NCBI GenBank assembly: GCA_017308235.1
Contig: JAFKFL010000015.1
Coordinates: 62,001 to 126,000, forward strand
Source of the DNA: Alphaproteobacteria bacterium
GTDB taxonomy: Bacteria; Pseudomonadota; Alphaproteobacteria; Reyranellales; Reyranellaceae
DNA: 64,000 nt
Direction: 5' to 3'
In this document: positions 17,568-26,817 of the stretch, piece after piece
Position numbering within the stretch: position 1 is the first letter of the stretch
How the letters are laid out: each line of letters begins with the position of its first letter
Translations under genes and position numbers: made by a program
Notes under the pieces: model-generated
Told to the model about the DNA's origin: nothing
The model's database searches: none
The model's input: the letters and a program-made list of their open reading frames with translations, nothing else

Positions 17568-17582
17568 GATACTTCGGTATCA
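17567..17582. promoter_or_regulatory. palindromic operator candidate TGATAC-TTCG-GTATCA
   Basis: A perfect inverted repeat with 6-base arms around TTCG that begins at the last base of the -10 box and covers the expected transcription start. This position would let a repressor block initiation. The TetR-family regulator at 18447-19097 is the obvious local candidate. The same bases could form a C(UUCG)G tetraloop hairpin, but most of it would lie at or before the transcript start, so an operator is more likely. Confidence 0.55.
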
Positions 17583-17597
17583 AAATTGAGGCCGGTC

Positions 17598-18419
17598 ATG
17601 CCCAAGCACCTCACCCCAGCCCAGTCCGAGCAATATGCCCACGATGGCTTCACCGGGCCGGTGCCCGTTCTCACCGCCGACGAGGCCCGTTCGTTCCGGG
17701 ACGAGCTTGAGGCCTACGAACGGTCGGCCGGCAAGGTGATCGGCTTTCCGGAGAAGTCGAAATCGTATCTGCTGTTCGGATGGGCCGATGCGATCGTGCA
17801 CCATCCGAGGGTGCTGGATGCCGTCGAGGACGTCATCGGTCCCAATATCCTGGCCTATCACACCACGCTCTGGGTGAAGGAAGCCCATGCGGAGATGTTC
17901 ACCCTCTGGCATCAGGACGATGCGTATTTCTTTCTCGATCCAGCCGAGCAGGTGACGGCCTGGGTCGCCCTTTCCGACGCGTCGGTGCAAGCGGGCTGCA
18001 TGAGGATGATCCCGGGCAGCCACAGGGAAGGGCTTGCCGAGCACACTGATTCGCCCAGCCGCGGCAACATCATCCGTCGCGGCCGAGCGATCCACGACCG
18101 CTTCGACGACTCCGACGGCGTGCTGGTGCCGCTTCGCGCCGGCGAGATGTCGTTGCACAACACCCATACGATCCACTCGTCGGGCGCTAACAAGAGCGAC
18201 GATCGCCGGATCGGGCTTGGCATCAGCTACATTCCCACCCGCGTGTGCTCCCGCGTCGAGACCCGCTCCAGCGCGCTCCTGGTCCGCGGTGTCGATGAAT
18301 ACAGGCACTTCCATCCGGAGGAGCGCTTGCGCCAGCCGCTTTCGGCAGAGGCGCGGGCTCAGCATGCGCGAGCGTACGATTTCTACATGAAGTCGGCCAA
18401 AATTCCCGAGGGAGCGTAG
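17598..18419 (+). CDS. phytanoyl-CoA dioxygenase (PhyH) family protein
   Basis: A 273-aa Fe(II)/2-oxoglutarate dioxygenase. The facial triad is readable: H105 and D107 in WHQDD and the distal H193 in IHSSGANKSDDRR, with an Arg nearby for 2-oxoglutarate. MRMIPGSHREGL is the usual PhyH loop. Members hydroxylate diverse small molecules; the substrate cannot be inferred. ATG 17598 (MPKHLTPAQ) is preceded by GAGG at 7 bases; an upstream in-frame start at 17529 would lie inside the promoter. It converges on a TetR gene 27 bases downstream and has its own strong promoter and operator. Confidence 0.88.
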   Translation: MPKHLTPAQSEQYAHDGFTGPVPVLTADEARSFRDELEAYERSAGKVIGFPEKSKSYLLFGWADAIVHHPRVLDAVEDVIGPNILAYHTTLWVKEAHAEMFTLWHQDDAYFFLDPAEQVTAWVALSDASVQAGCMRMIPGSHREGLAEHTDSPSRGNIIRRGRAIHDRFDDSDGVLVPLRAGEMSLHNTHTIHSSGANKSDDRRIGLGISYIPTRVCSRVETRSSALLVRGVDEYRHFHPEERLRQPLSAEARAQHARAYDFYMKSAKIPEGA

Positions 18420-18446
18420 CGCGGCGCGAGCATGGCCGAGCGAACG

Positions 18447-19097
18447 TCAGCCCCGTCGCCGTACTGTCTTTGGGTCGGGACCGCGGTTCAGCGTGTCGTC
18501 GACAAGCCGGATGGCCGACTTCTCGTCCAGCGAGCCGACCTTGAACAGAAATCGGTAGAAGATCGCGCCGTAGAGCTCGTCATGCCGCTCCTCGGCGGTT
18601 CCGGAAAAGTTGAACGAACCGTCGGCCGCGCCTCGCTTGATGATGCTGATCGCCGTGCGCCGGCGCAGCGCGAGATAGCGGTCGCGAAGGGCGAAGCGCG
18701 CGTCGCCGTCCGTCAGGCTTTGTGCGATCACGCGCTCGAACAGGATGCCGAGCTTTCCCGTCAGGCCGTGCGTGAAGGCTTTGACGTGATCGACGATGGC
18801 CGTATGGGGCGGCGCGCGTTCGTCGAGAGGAGCGGCGTGCTGCAGTTCGTGGAGAAGGGCATCGGCCAGCAGCGCCGTCTTGGATGGCCAACGGCGATAG
18901 AGCGTGATCTTGGTGATGCCGGCGCGCCTTGCGATCTCCTCCATCGTGATCTTCGCCGGATCCTTGGTCCGGACCAGCCGCAGGGCTGCCTGCAGCACGG
19001 CTCCTTCATCGGCCGGCGGCCGGCCTCTGCCTCGGCGCGGCCTTGCGCTTGCCGTCGGCCTCGAGCTCTGCATCTCCACATTCGGAACATAAGGCAA
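18447..19097 (-). CDS. TetR/AcrR family transcriptional regulator
   Basis: Up to 216 aa. The N-terminal half carries a TetR DNA-binding domain: GRPPADEGAVLQAALRLV, then the helix-turn-helix TMEEIARRAGITKITLYRRW. The C-terminal ligand domain is not recognised. Start is uncertain: ATG 19097 has no RBS, ATG 19073 (MQSSRPTAS) has GGAG immediately before it. It is convergent with the PhyH gene and divergent from a LivK-like receptor, with 77 bases between. That spacer holds a small imperfect dyad, CACCG-ACG-CGGTG (19132-19144), a possible autoregulatory site. Likely represses one or both neighbours. Confidence 0.88.
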   Translation of the reverse strand: MPYVPNVEMQSSRPTASARPRRGRGRPPADEGAVLQAALRLVRTKDPAKITMEEIARRAGITKITLYRRWPSKTALLADALLHELQHAAPLDERAPPHTAIVDHVKAFTHGLTGKLGILFERVIAQSLTDGDARFALRDRYLALRRRTAISIIKRGAADGSFNFSGTAEERHDELYGAIFYRFLFKVGSLDEKSAIRLVDDTLNRGPDPKTVRRRG

Positions 19098-19174
19098 CAG
19101 TGATGCCAGTCCCAGCCAAACATTTTGGGCTCACCGACGCGGTGAAGAAATTTTGATCATTGGGGAGAGACGCG

Positions 19175-20386
19175 ATGTTGACCAGAAGATCGGCGATGGC
19201 GGGCGTAGTCTCGATGGCGAGTGTCGGGGCCGCTCGTGCGCAGACGCCGCCCACGCTCAGGATCGGGGTGTTGAACGACCAGACGGGACCTTATCGTGAG
19301 AATGGCGGCCCGGGCTCAGTGGCGTGCGCGCGCCAGGCGGTTCAGGAGATGGCCGGGAAGCTCGGGCTGAATGTCGATGTGATCGGCGCAAACCATCAGA
19401 ACAAGGCTGACATAGGCGCGACGATTGCCCGGAAATGGTTCGACGAGGACGGCGTCGATGCCATCCTCGATATCCAGAATTCGGCGATCGCACTCGCCAT
19501 CGCCGACATCGCGCGCGAGAAGGACAAGATCGTGATGCCGTGTGCAGGCGTGAGCGATCTCACCGGAAAGCGGTGCACACCGAACACGGTGCACTGGTGC
19601 TACGATACCAGCATGTTGTCGCGCGTGCTGGGCGACGCGCTGGTCAAGAACGGCGGCGACAGCTGGTTCTTCATCACCGCGGACTATGCCTTCGGGCATT
19701 CGCTGGAGAGCGAGACCGCGGCGCGGGTCGAAGCCGCCGGCGGAAAGGTCGTCGGCAGCATCCGGATGCCGTTTCCGACTGCCGATTTCTCGTCGGCGCT
19801 GGTTCGGGCGCAGACGTCGGGCGCCAAGATCATTGCGCTCGCCAACGCCGGCAGCGACACCATCAACGCCATCAAGCAGGGCGCCGAGTTCGGCGTGACG
19901 CGCAATGGCGCCAAGGTTGCCGCATTGCTGATCCAGATTTCCGATGTTCACGCCATCGGCCTCCAGGCGGCCCATGGGCTGGCCCTCACCGAGACCTTCT
20001 ACTGGGATCTGAACGAGGGGACGCGGGCCTTCTCCGGACGAGTCCGCAAGGCGCTGTCGGACAAGGCGCCGACGGCGCCGCAAGCTGCCTGCTATGCGGC
20101 GGCGCTGCATTATATGAAAGCAGCGGCGGCGATCGGCGCGGCAGCTGCCAAGCGCTCGGGTCGGGAAGCGGTCGCGCGCATGAAGGCGATGGCCGTTGAG
20201 GACGACGCCTTCGGCAAGAGCTCGATTCGCGCCGACGGCCGGGTGCTGCACACGGCCTACCTTTTCCAGATAAAGTCACCGGCTGAGAGCAAGCAGGCCT
20301 GGGACTACTACACGACGCTGGCCACAGTTCCGGGAGAGCAGGCTTTCAGACCAATGTCCGAGGGTGGGTGTCCTTTGACACAGTGA
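19175..20386 (+). CDS. LivK-like ABC transporter substrate-binding protein (copy 3)
   Basis: A 403-aa type I periplasmic binding protein. The signal peptide begins MLTRRSAMAGVVSMASVGAA and ends at an ARAQ site. IGANHQNKADIGA, WFFITADYAFGHSLE and the C-terminal EGGCPLTQ match the tandem receptors at 3820-6373, including the two shared cysteines, so this is a dispersed third copy. ATG 19175 follows GGGGAGAG at 5 bases; a TTG at 19160 is in frame but lies before the RBS. It is followed 13 bases later by a PuuE-like deacetylase, which suggests a nitrogenous ligand such as a ureide, but this is inference. Confidence 0.9.
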   Translation: MLTRRSAMAGVVSMASVGAARAQTPPTLRIGVLNDQTGPYRENGGPGSVACARQAVQEMAGKLGLNVDVIGANHQNKADIGATIARKWFDEDGVDAILDIQNSAIALAIADIAREKDKIVMPCAGVSDLTGKRCTPNTVHWCYDTSMLSRVLGDALVKNGGDSWFFITADYAFGHSLESETAARVEAAGGKVVGSIRMPFPTADFSSALVRAQTSGAKIIALANAGSDTINAIKQGAEFGVTRNGAKVAALLIQISDVHAIGLQAAHGLALTETFYWDLNEGTRAFSGRVRKALSDKAPTAPQAACYAAALHYMKAAAAIGAAAAKRSGREAVARMKAMAVEDDAFGKSSIRADGRVLHTAYLFQIKSPAESKQAWDYYTTLATVPGEQAFRPMSEGGCPLTQ

Positions 20387-20399
20387 TGAGGGGGAAGCG

Positions 20400-21305
20400 A
20401 TGACCGATGAGAGTGCTGGCCACGTGCGCGATTTCGTGGGTTACGGCCGCAGTCGGCCCGACCCGAAATGGTCCAATGGCGCGCATGTCGCCGTGAACTT
20501 CGTCATCAACTACGAGGAAGGCGGCGAATATTCGGTGCCGGATGGCGATGCCGCCTCCGAAACCGGACTCACCGAAGGCTCGACCATGACGGTCAAGGGC
20601 CGCGACCTTGGCGCCGAGAGCATGTTCCAGTACGGAAGCCGCGCGGGCTTCTGGCGCTTCCACCGGATCTTCACCAAGCGCAAGCTGCCGTGCACCGTCT
20701 TCGCCATTGCCCGGGCGTTGCAGCGCAACCCAGAGGCCTGCGCCGCCATGCGCGAAGCGGAGTGGGAGGTGGCGGGACACGGCTATAGGTGGGAGATCCA
20801 CGCCAATCTTGAGAAGGATGTCGAGCGCGATCAGATCAAGCTGGCCACGGAAGGCATCGCGGCCGCCATCGGCGTTCGCCCGCTCGGTTGGTACAGCCGA
20901 TACGCGCCTTCGCTTCATACTCGGGCGATGCTGCTCGATGCCGGCTATGAATACGACAGCGACGCCTACGACGACGACCTGCCTTACTGGGTCAAGGTCG
21001 GCAGCCGCGATCAGCTGGTCGTTCCCTATTCCCTGGTCCACAACGACGTACGCTTCAGCCGGCAGGGCCTGACCACGGGCGACGAATATTTCGCCTACGT
21101 CAAGAATGCCGTGCAATGCGTCCTCGAGGAGGATCCGCCGTGCATGCTGAGCTTCGGCCTGCACAATCGCATCATCGCCCATCCCGGCCGCGCCATGGGG
21201 CTCGTCCGCGCCCTCGATTGGCTGGCCGAGCAGCCGCGCGTGTGGATAACGCGGCGCATCGATATCGCGCGCCACTGGCGGCGGCTGCATCCGCCTCGGC
21301 GCTAG
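20400..21305 (+). CDS. polysaccharide deacetylase family protein, PuuE/allantoinase-like
   Basis: A 301-aa NodB-fold hydrolase. FVINYEEGGEYSVPDGDAAS, EVAGHGYRWEIH, YSRYAPSLHTRAML and YDSDAYDDDLPYW are the marks of the PuuE-type branch (cofactor-independent allantoinases and relatives) rather than chitin deacetylases. Such enzymes open cyclic amides of purine breakdown; relatives act on other amides, so the exact substrate is open. It is cytoplasmic and sits 13 bases after a LivK-like receptor, consistent with uptake and hydrolysis of one nitrogen compound. A PuuD-type urate hydroxylase lies at 45553. Confidence 0.8.
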   Translation: MTDESAGHVRDFVGYGRSRPDPKWSNGAHVAVNFVINYEEGGEYSVPDGDAASETGLTEGSTMTVKGRDLGAESMFQYGSRAGFWRFHRIFTKRKLPCTVFAIARALQRNPEACAAMREAEWEVAGHGYRWEIHANLEKDVERDQIKLATEGIAAAIGVRPLGWYSRYAPSLHTRAMLLDAGYEYDSDAYDDDLPYWVKVGSRDQLVVPYSLVHNDVRFSRQGLTTGDEYFAYVKNAVQCVLEEDPPCMLSFGLHNRIIAHPGRAMGLVRALDWLAEQPRVWITRRIDIARHWRRLHPPRR

Positions 21306-21315
21306 TGCTGCGTTC

Positions 21316-22497
21316 TCATCCGCGCCGCTGCCTGAGATCGTTCTCCAATTTCTCGATGTAGGTCCAGTCAGACACCGAGTACCACGCCGCCTTGAGGCGC
21401 TGGAAGAACGTGGGGCGCTGTGGTGCAGGCGCAAGCGTGGCGGCAGAAGCCGGGGGCGAAGAAGGCGGCGGGTAGAATTCCGGCGAATCCGTCGCGAACA
21501 GCGCCATGTAGTCGCGATAGGGAAGGGGACGTTCTTTGCCGGCCTGTGTTTGCGCAGCCAGCCGATCCAGTGCGGCATCGACATCGAGCAGCGGCGCGAT
21601 GCGGTCGCGAAAGGTCACCAGGATTTCAGCCGCGCCGTCCGGCTGGTTCCAGACCGAGAAGATGGCGGCAAGCTTGATCAGCTTCTCGGCCGTCATCGAG
21701 GTGGCAAGAGCGCTGTCCGGAGCGCTGGCGGGAACGCGCGCATAGTACGCCTCACCCTGGAACAGCCGGCCGCTCACGGTGTTGGTTGGCGACATATAGA
21801 GAAACCGCGCCGGCAGGGCTCGCTTGGAATAAATGTAGGTGTCGAGCCGGACCAGGGCGTAACCCTGTTGGCGCATGAAGCGGTCGGTGTTGTGGAAGAT
21901 GTTAGTCGTTTCGCCGGCGCCGCCGAACATGTTCACTTCCAGGCGGATTCCGACCAGCCCGAGTTTCTCGAACAGTCCGTCGAATGAATTCAGGATGCGA
22001 AAGTCTGGACCATCGACATCGATCTTCAGGAAGTCGACATCCGTGAATCCATGCTCCTCCAGAACTTGCGGCGCGTAGAGGGGCTTGTTCGGGTCGGCGA
22101 GCTCGGTGCTCTGCCACTGGTTGTGCGTGAGCTTCTCCTGATCCGAAGCGCTGTTCAGCCTCGCGGCGCGCAGTTCCATGGTCCAACTGGAGCTGGTCTC
22201 CTCGTAGAAGCCCCCGGCATGGCCGCCCCAGACGAGCCCGTCCCGCTTGGTGAAGGGATGATCCGGCGGAATATCGACGAAGCCTGCCACATAGTGCACG
22301 TCCGGATTGGTCTCTTCCGCGGCGAGTCGACGGCATTCGGAGGCACTGGCATCGAAGCCGATGGCACGGAGCCGATCTCCGAACACACGCCAGGCGGGCT
22401 CGAGGCCCCCTGAGCAGCCGACGTCGACCAGCGTGAACCGTTCGTTCTTCAGGCTTTCGGCGGCGAGCTTGAGGAAGCTTGTGTCCGTCCCGTTCAT
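21316..22497 (-). CDS. FkbM family methyltransferase
   Basis: About 393 aa. The SAM-binding motif reads LVDVGCSGGLEPAWRVFG, followed by RAIGFDAS, and the FkbM hallmark DVDFLKIDVDGPDFRIL is in the middle with GLVGIRLEVNMFG after it. FkbM enzymes O-methylate sugars or secondary metabolites. A C-terminal region of about 150 residues, with a proline-rich linker, is not recognised. ATG 22497 has GGAG at 5 bases; the open frame continues upstream without support. Convergent with the PuuE-like gene and divergent from the next receptor. Confidence 0.82.
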   Translation of the reverse strand: MNGTDTSFLKLAAESLKNERFTLVDVGCSGGLEPAWRVFGDRLRAIGFDASASECRRLAAEETNPDVHYVAGFVDIPPDHPFTKRDGLVWGGHAGGFYEETSSSWTMELRAARLNSASDQEKLTHNQWQSTELADPNKPLYAPQVLEEHGFTDVDFLKIDVDGPDFRILNSFDGLFEKLGLVGIRLEVNMFGGAGETTNIFHNTDRFMRQQGYALVRLDTYIYSKRALPARFLYMSPTNTVSGRLFQGEAYYARVPASAPDSALATSMTAEKLIKLAAIFSVWNQPDGAAEILVTFRDRIAPLLDVDAALDRLAAQTQAGKERPLPYRDYMALFATDSPEFYPPPSSPPASAATLAPAPQRPTFFQRLKAAWYSVSDWTYIEKLENDLRQRRG

Positions 22498-22655
22498 CGA
22501 TGCTCCATTGGTGCGAATCCTGATGGCAAATTGACGTGCCGCGGTTGTGCAGGCAAGTCGATCAAATGCAGTCACGGCGCGGAATTGACTGGCGCCTTCG
22601 ACGTGCGCCGCCGCCGACGGCGTGCCTATGCTTCCAACAAAATCAGGAGGAAGCC

Positions 22656-23846
22656 TTGTCCAAGCTCTTCATGACTGTATTCAGCCTCGCCGTATTCGGG
22701 TTCGGAGCCGCCAATGTCGCGGCTCAGGCGAAATACGGCCCCGGCACGTCGGCAATCGAGATCAAGGTCGGCCAGAGCATCGCCTATAGCGGCCCCGCTT
22801 CGGCCTATGGCCAACTCGGCAAGGCAGAAGCCGCCTACTTCAAGGGGCTGAACGCCAAGGGCGGCCTCAACGGCCGCAAGATCAACTTCATCAGCCTCGA
22901 TGACGGCTACTCGCCGCCGAAGGTGGTCGAGAACGCCCGCAAGCTTGTCGAGAACGACGAAGTGGCGGTCGTGTTCAATGTGCTGGGCACGCCGCTCAAC
23001 ATGGCGATCCGGTCTTATCTCAACCAGAAGAAGGTGCCGCAGCTCTTCATCGCTGCCGGCGCCACGGCGTTCAATGATCCGGCGCACTTTCCCTGGACAA
23101 TGGGCTGGCAACCCAACCTGCAGGCGGAAGCGGCGTTCTATGCCGGGCATCTGTTGAAGAGCAAACCCGACGCCAAGATCGCCGTCCTCTACCAGAACGA
23201 CGATTTCGGCAAGGATCTGCTCAACGGCCTCACGATGGCACTGGGCGACAAAGCGAAGACGATGATCGTCGACACCCAGAACTTCCAGGCGACCGATCCC
23301 ACGATCGACAGCCAGCTCATCACGCTCAAGAACTCAGGCGCAGACACGCTCTTCCTCTTCACCTATTCCAAGCAGGCGGCGCAGGCGATCGCCAAGCTCG
23401 ACGATCTCAACTGGAAGCCGACCACCTACCTGCATCTCGGCGCCGCGTCGATCGGCGCCACCTTCAAGCCGGCCGGGCTCGAGAAATCGAAGGGCATCCT
23501 GTCAGCGGGCTTCCTGAAAGACGTTACCGATCCGAAGTGGGCCAACGACGACGACGTGAAGGAGTTCTTCGCCTGGATGAAGGAGAACCTGCCTCAGGCC
23601 GAGCCCAGCGACAGCCTGAACGAAGCGGGCTACATGTACGCCAAGTCGCTTGAGCAGGTGTTGCGCCAGGCCGGCGACGACCTTACCCGCGAGAACATCA
23701 TGAAGCAGGCGGCAAGCCTGAAAGACTTTCGCCTGCCGCTCCTGCTGCCGGGAAGCGCCATCAATACCAGCGCCATCGATTACCGGGTCATCAAGACCAT
23801 GAAGTTGCAGCGCTTCAACGGCAAGACGTGGGACTTCGTGGATTGA
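22656..23846 (+). CDS. type I ABC transporter substrate-binding protein (LivK-like, distinct group)
   Basis: About 396 aa. The start is TTG at 22656, chosen because AGGAGG lies 5 bases upstream and the product MSKLFMTVFSLAVFGF is a clean signal peptide ending NVAAQ; an ATG at 22671 has poor spacing. The mature protein has IKVGQSIAYSGPASAYGQLG, SLDDGYSPPKVVENARKLVE and VLYQNDDFGKDLLNGL, typical of Leu/Ile/Val or aromatic-acid binding receptors. It differs from the three paralogues at 3820, 5150 and 19175 and lacks their terminal Cys. It ends 4 bases from a convergent Dpp-type gene. Confidence 0.87.
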   Translation: MSKLFMTVFSLAVFGFGAANVAAQAKYGPGTSAIEIKVGQSIAYSGPASAYGQLGKAEAAYFKGLNAKGGLNGRKINFISLDDGYSPPKVVENARKLVENDEVAVVFNVLGTPLNMAIRSYLNQKKVPQLFIAAGATAFNDPAHFPWTMGWQPNLQAEAAFYAGHLLKSKPDAKIAVLYQNDDFGKDLLNGLTMALGDKAKTMIVDTQNFQATDPTIDSQLITLKNSGADTLFLFTYSKQAAQAIAKLDDLNWKPTTYLHLGAASIGATFKPAGLEKSKGILSAGFLKDVTDPKWANDDDVKEFFAWMKENLPQAEPSDSLNEAGYMYAKSLEQVLRQAGDDLTRENIMKQAASLKDFRLPLLLPGSAINTSAIDYRVIKTMKLQRFNGKTWDFVD

Positions 23847-23850
23847 CGTC

Positions 23851-25761
23851 TTACTTCGAGATCCAGAACGTGTCGGGCTGGTAGAGCCCGATATAGCCGC
23901 CGGGATCCCAGGCGTAGTAGCCGTCCTTCGGCACATTGCGTACATGGGAACCAACCATGATCGGCTGGCGAATGCCGTTCACGGTGCCGATGGAGAACAC
24001 CTCGTCGGCGTTGGTCTGAAGGATCTTCTCCCAGGCCTTGCGACGGCCGGCCTCGTCGGTTGCGTTCTGCCATTCCTCCACGTAGTCCAGAAGCCGGCAG
24101 GCGGAGTCCATGTCGCACTTCTCGCCCTGCTTGCCCTTGCCCTCGACATACATGCCCCATTTGGGCCATTGCAGTCCGCCGCGCATCGTCGGGGCGAATT
24201 CCCTGGGGCTGCTGTTCGGCGTCGGCACCGCCGTCGCGATGCCCGCATAGGCTGTCATCTGGGCCTCTCCGGAGAAGGTGCGCAGCCGGAAGTTCTCCTT
24301 GGACTGCGGCTTCACCAGCATCTTGATGCCGATCGCCTTCCAGTAGTCGGTGATCAGCTGAAGGGCATCGGCGCTCTCGGCATCCTCGCTCGAACTCTCG
24401 ACGACGATGGCGGCCGATCGCCCGTCAGGGCGCAGGCGAATGCCTTGCGCATCCCGATTGGTGAGGCCGATCTCATCCAGCAGCTTGTTGGCAAGCTTGG
24501 GGTCGTACTGCGACCAACTGGTCGCATACTCGCGTTTGAACAACGTCGACCTCGGCATGATCGTGTTGTTCGAGGGCGTGGCCAGGCCGATGTAAAGGAC
24601 CTGGTTCATCTCCTCGCGATCGATGGCGAGCGATAGCGCACGGCGGAAACGCCTATCGCGGAACAGCTTGCGCCATCCCTCGTCGTTGGTGTTGAGGTTG
24701 GGGTAGAGCGCAACCTGGGAGCCCGAGCCCAGTTGCCAGAGCCGCACCTTGGCCCCCGAGGTCTTGGCGTTCTTCTGCAGGAAAGTATAGTCGCGCATGC
24801 TGAGGTAGCGTGACTGAAGGTCGGCTTCGCCGAGGCCGGCCTTGGCCGGGATCAGGCCGACCGCGGACAACGTAAAAACGATGCGGTCGACATAGGGCAG
24901 CTGCTGTCCCTTCTCGTCGATGCGGTGGTAGTAGGGGTTGCGCACGAAGACGAAGCGCTGCGCCGGCGAGGGCGTGGTGTTGACCCAAGAATTGAGCGTC
25001 GGAAGGTCGATGTTGTCGTCGCCGAACATCGCGTCGAGGCGGTGAAAGACCTGAACCCAGCTCCAGCCTTGTTGGCCTCCCTTGGCCGCCTTTGCGATTT
25101 CCGCGGGATCGGTATAGCGGGCGTGGACCTTCTTGAGGTAGTGCGCCGGCCGGAACAGGAAGAGGGGTGCTGCGCGCGCCTGGCTTTCGATGAAGTACGG
25201 ATTGGGTTTGTCCCAGCGATACCGGATCGTGCGTTCGTCGATGATGTCTACCTGGGGCGGTTTGTCGTCCACCATGAGCTCGACAGCCGGACCCGACGGA
25301 GAGAGCTCCTTGTTGTTGGCGATGTCCTCCCAGAAGAAGCGGAAATCCTCGGTCGTGAAGGGATGTCCGTCGGACCATTTGTGGCCGGCGCGCAGCTTGA
25401 AGGTGAACTCGCGACCGTCCGAGACCTCGTAGCTTTCCAGCAGGTCGGGACGGAGCTTGAACTTGTCATCGTAGACGATGAGACGCGTGTAGCTGTAGAC
25501 CGTCATCAGTGCCGTATCGCGAGCACTCGACACCAGCATGTTGAGCTGGCCACCTGGCACGCCGGGACCGTCGCCCCCGGCAAACTCCTTCACGATCAAG
25601 GGCGGCCGTGGGATGCGTTCGGCGACCGGCGGCAAGGCGCCCGACGCTACCCGCCCGGCGAGCATCGGGGTTTCCTGCATCGTTGGAAGCGGATCGTCGG
25701 CCAGGGCCGGGCCGGAAAACAGGCCGAAGAGAAGTCCTTGGGTAAAAACGCGTCGCTGCAT
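23851..25761 (-). CDS. ABC transporter substrate-binding protein, peptide/nickel (Dpp/Opp) type
   Basis: A 636-aa SBP_bac_5 family receptor. The signal peptide MQRRVFTQGLLFGLFSGPALA is followed by YDDKFKLRPDLLESYEVSDG, LRAGHKWSDGHPFTTEDFRF and RRALSLAIDREEMNQVLY, the standard class C receptor motifs. At 636 aa it is longer than most DppA proteins (about 535), with extra N-terminal sequence rich in proline. No permease or ATPase genes of the Dpp type are adjacent, so it is an orphan receptor. Divergent from a nucleoside hydrolase gene. Confidence 0.88.
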   Translation of the reverse strand: MQRRVFTQGLLFGLFSGPALADDPLPTMQETPMLAGRVASGALPPVAERIPRPPLIVKEFAGGDGPGVPGGQLNMLVSSARDTALMTVYSYTRLIVYDDKFKLRPDLLESYEVSDGREFTFKLRAGHKWSDGHPFTTEDFRFFWEDIANNKELSPSGPAVELMVDDKPPQVDIIDERTIRYRWDKPNPYFIESQARAAPLFLFRPAHYLKKVHARYTDPAEIAKAAKGGQQGWSWVQVFHRLDAMFGDDNIDLPTLNSWVNTTPSPAQRFVFVRNPYYHRIDEKGQQLPYVDRIVFTLSAVGLIPAKAGLGEADLQSRYLSMRDYTFLQKNAKTSGAKVRLWQLGSGSQVALYPNLNTNDEGWRKLFRDRRFRRALSLAIDREEMNQVLYIGLATPSNNTIMPRSTLFKREYATSWSQYDPKLANKLLDEIGLTNRDAQGIRLRPDGRSAAIVVESSSEDAESADALQLITDYWKAIGIKMLVKPQSKENFRLRTFSGEAQMTAYAGIATAVPTPNSSPREFAPTMRGGLQWPKWGMYVEGKGKQGEKCDMDSACRLLDYVEEWQNATDEAGRRKAWEKILQTNADEVFSIGTVNGIRQPIMVGSHVRNVPKDGYYAWDPGGYIGLYQPDTFWISK

Positions 25762-25858
25762 ACTGAACCGCCTGTCCTACGGGCTTTCGAGCCGGAAACC
25801 CGATCAATCCCGGTGTATACTAGATGACCCGAGTCCCGATGAGGAACAGTAACCGGAA

Positions 25859-26809
25859 ATGGCCCTGAACCGGCTGATCGTCGATACCGACGGCGGCGTC
25901 GACGATGCCCAGGCACTTCTGCTGTTGATCGCCGCCGGGCGCCCGCCGATCGCTGTCACCGCGGTATATGGCAATGTGGACCTGGAGGCTGCCACCCGGA
26001 ACGTGCTGGCCACGCTCGCCGTCGCCGGCGTCGCGATTCCGGTGCACGTCGGGGCAGCGCAACCGCTCGTCCAGACCCGGATAGATGCCCGCCATGTCCA
26101 TGGCGAGGACGGACTGGGTGGCGCCCCGAGACCGGCGCGAACGGCCGAGGCCGCCAGCGCGGACGCTGTCGGCTTCCTCGTGTCGACCCTCACGGCGGCG
26201 GCATCAACAGGCGAGCGCGTCGATCTGCTGACGATCGGCCCGCTTACCAATCTTGCGCTGGCGCTGCAGCGGGCGCCCGCCATCGCTCGCGGCATCGGTC
26301 AGCTCACCATCATGGGCGGCACCGTTTACGGCCGTGGCAACGTCACGCCGGCCGCCGAGTTCAACATCTTCTGCGACCCCGAGGCTGCTGCCATCGTTTT
26401 CGACCTTGCGGTCGACATCACAGTCGTGCCCTGGGAGACATGCCTGGCGCATGGCTTGAGTGGCGCCGAAATCGACCGGATGTTCGCGTCGGTCGCCGAC
26501 AGCGACTACAAGGCTTTTGCGCAAGCCTTGGTGCAGCACGATCGCAACAGGCACGTGCAGAGCGGCAAGGGTGACGGCTTCTATCTCATCGATCCTCTTG
26601 CTGCGGCTGTCGTTATCGAACCTGCCATCGTGACCCGATCGCTGCGCGCCTCCGTCAAGGTTGCTTTGGCGCCGGGCGTCACGCGCGGCATGACCGTGAT
26701 CGATCCGTCCGGACGGCTTGGCACGCCCGCGGTTACGCTTGTCGAGCAGGCGCACCTTGATCGGCTTGCCGACCTTTACGCGGCGTCAGTAGCGTACGCG
26801 CCGCGGTAA
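25859..26809 (+). CDS. nucleoside hydrolase (IunH family)
   Basis: A 316-aa inosine-uridine-type nucleoside hydrolase. The calcium-binding DTDGGVDDA motif is at residues 9-17, with TIGPLTNLALAL, MGGTVYGRGNVTPAAEFNIF (Asn/Glu/Phe substrate loop) and a C-terminal DPLAAAV motif, so the active site looks intact. The enzyme splits N-glycosidic bonds of ribonucleosides, feeding purine or pyrimidine salvage. No signal peptide. A TATACT hexamer at 25816-25821 is a possible -10 box in the divergent spacer but lacks a matching -35. Together with PuuD- and PuuE-like genes it fits purine use. Confidence 0.9.
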   Translation: MALNRLIVDTDGGVDDAQALLLLIAAGRPPIAVTAVYGNVDLEAATRNVLATLAVAGVAIPVHVGAAQPLVQTRIDARHVHGEDGLGGAPRPARTAEAASADAVGFLVSTLTAAASTGERVDLLTIGPLTNLALALQRAPAIARGIGQLTIMGGTVYGRGNVTPAAEFNIFCDPEAAAIVFDLAVDITVVPWETCLAHGLSGAEIDRMFASVADSDYKAFAQALVQHDRNRHVQSGKGDGFYLIDPLAAAVVIEPAIVTRSLRASVKVALAPGVTRGMTVIDPSGRLGTPAVTLVEQAHLDRLADLYAASVAYAPR

Positions 26810-26817
26810 AAGGGCGA

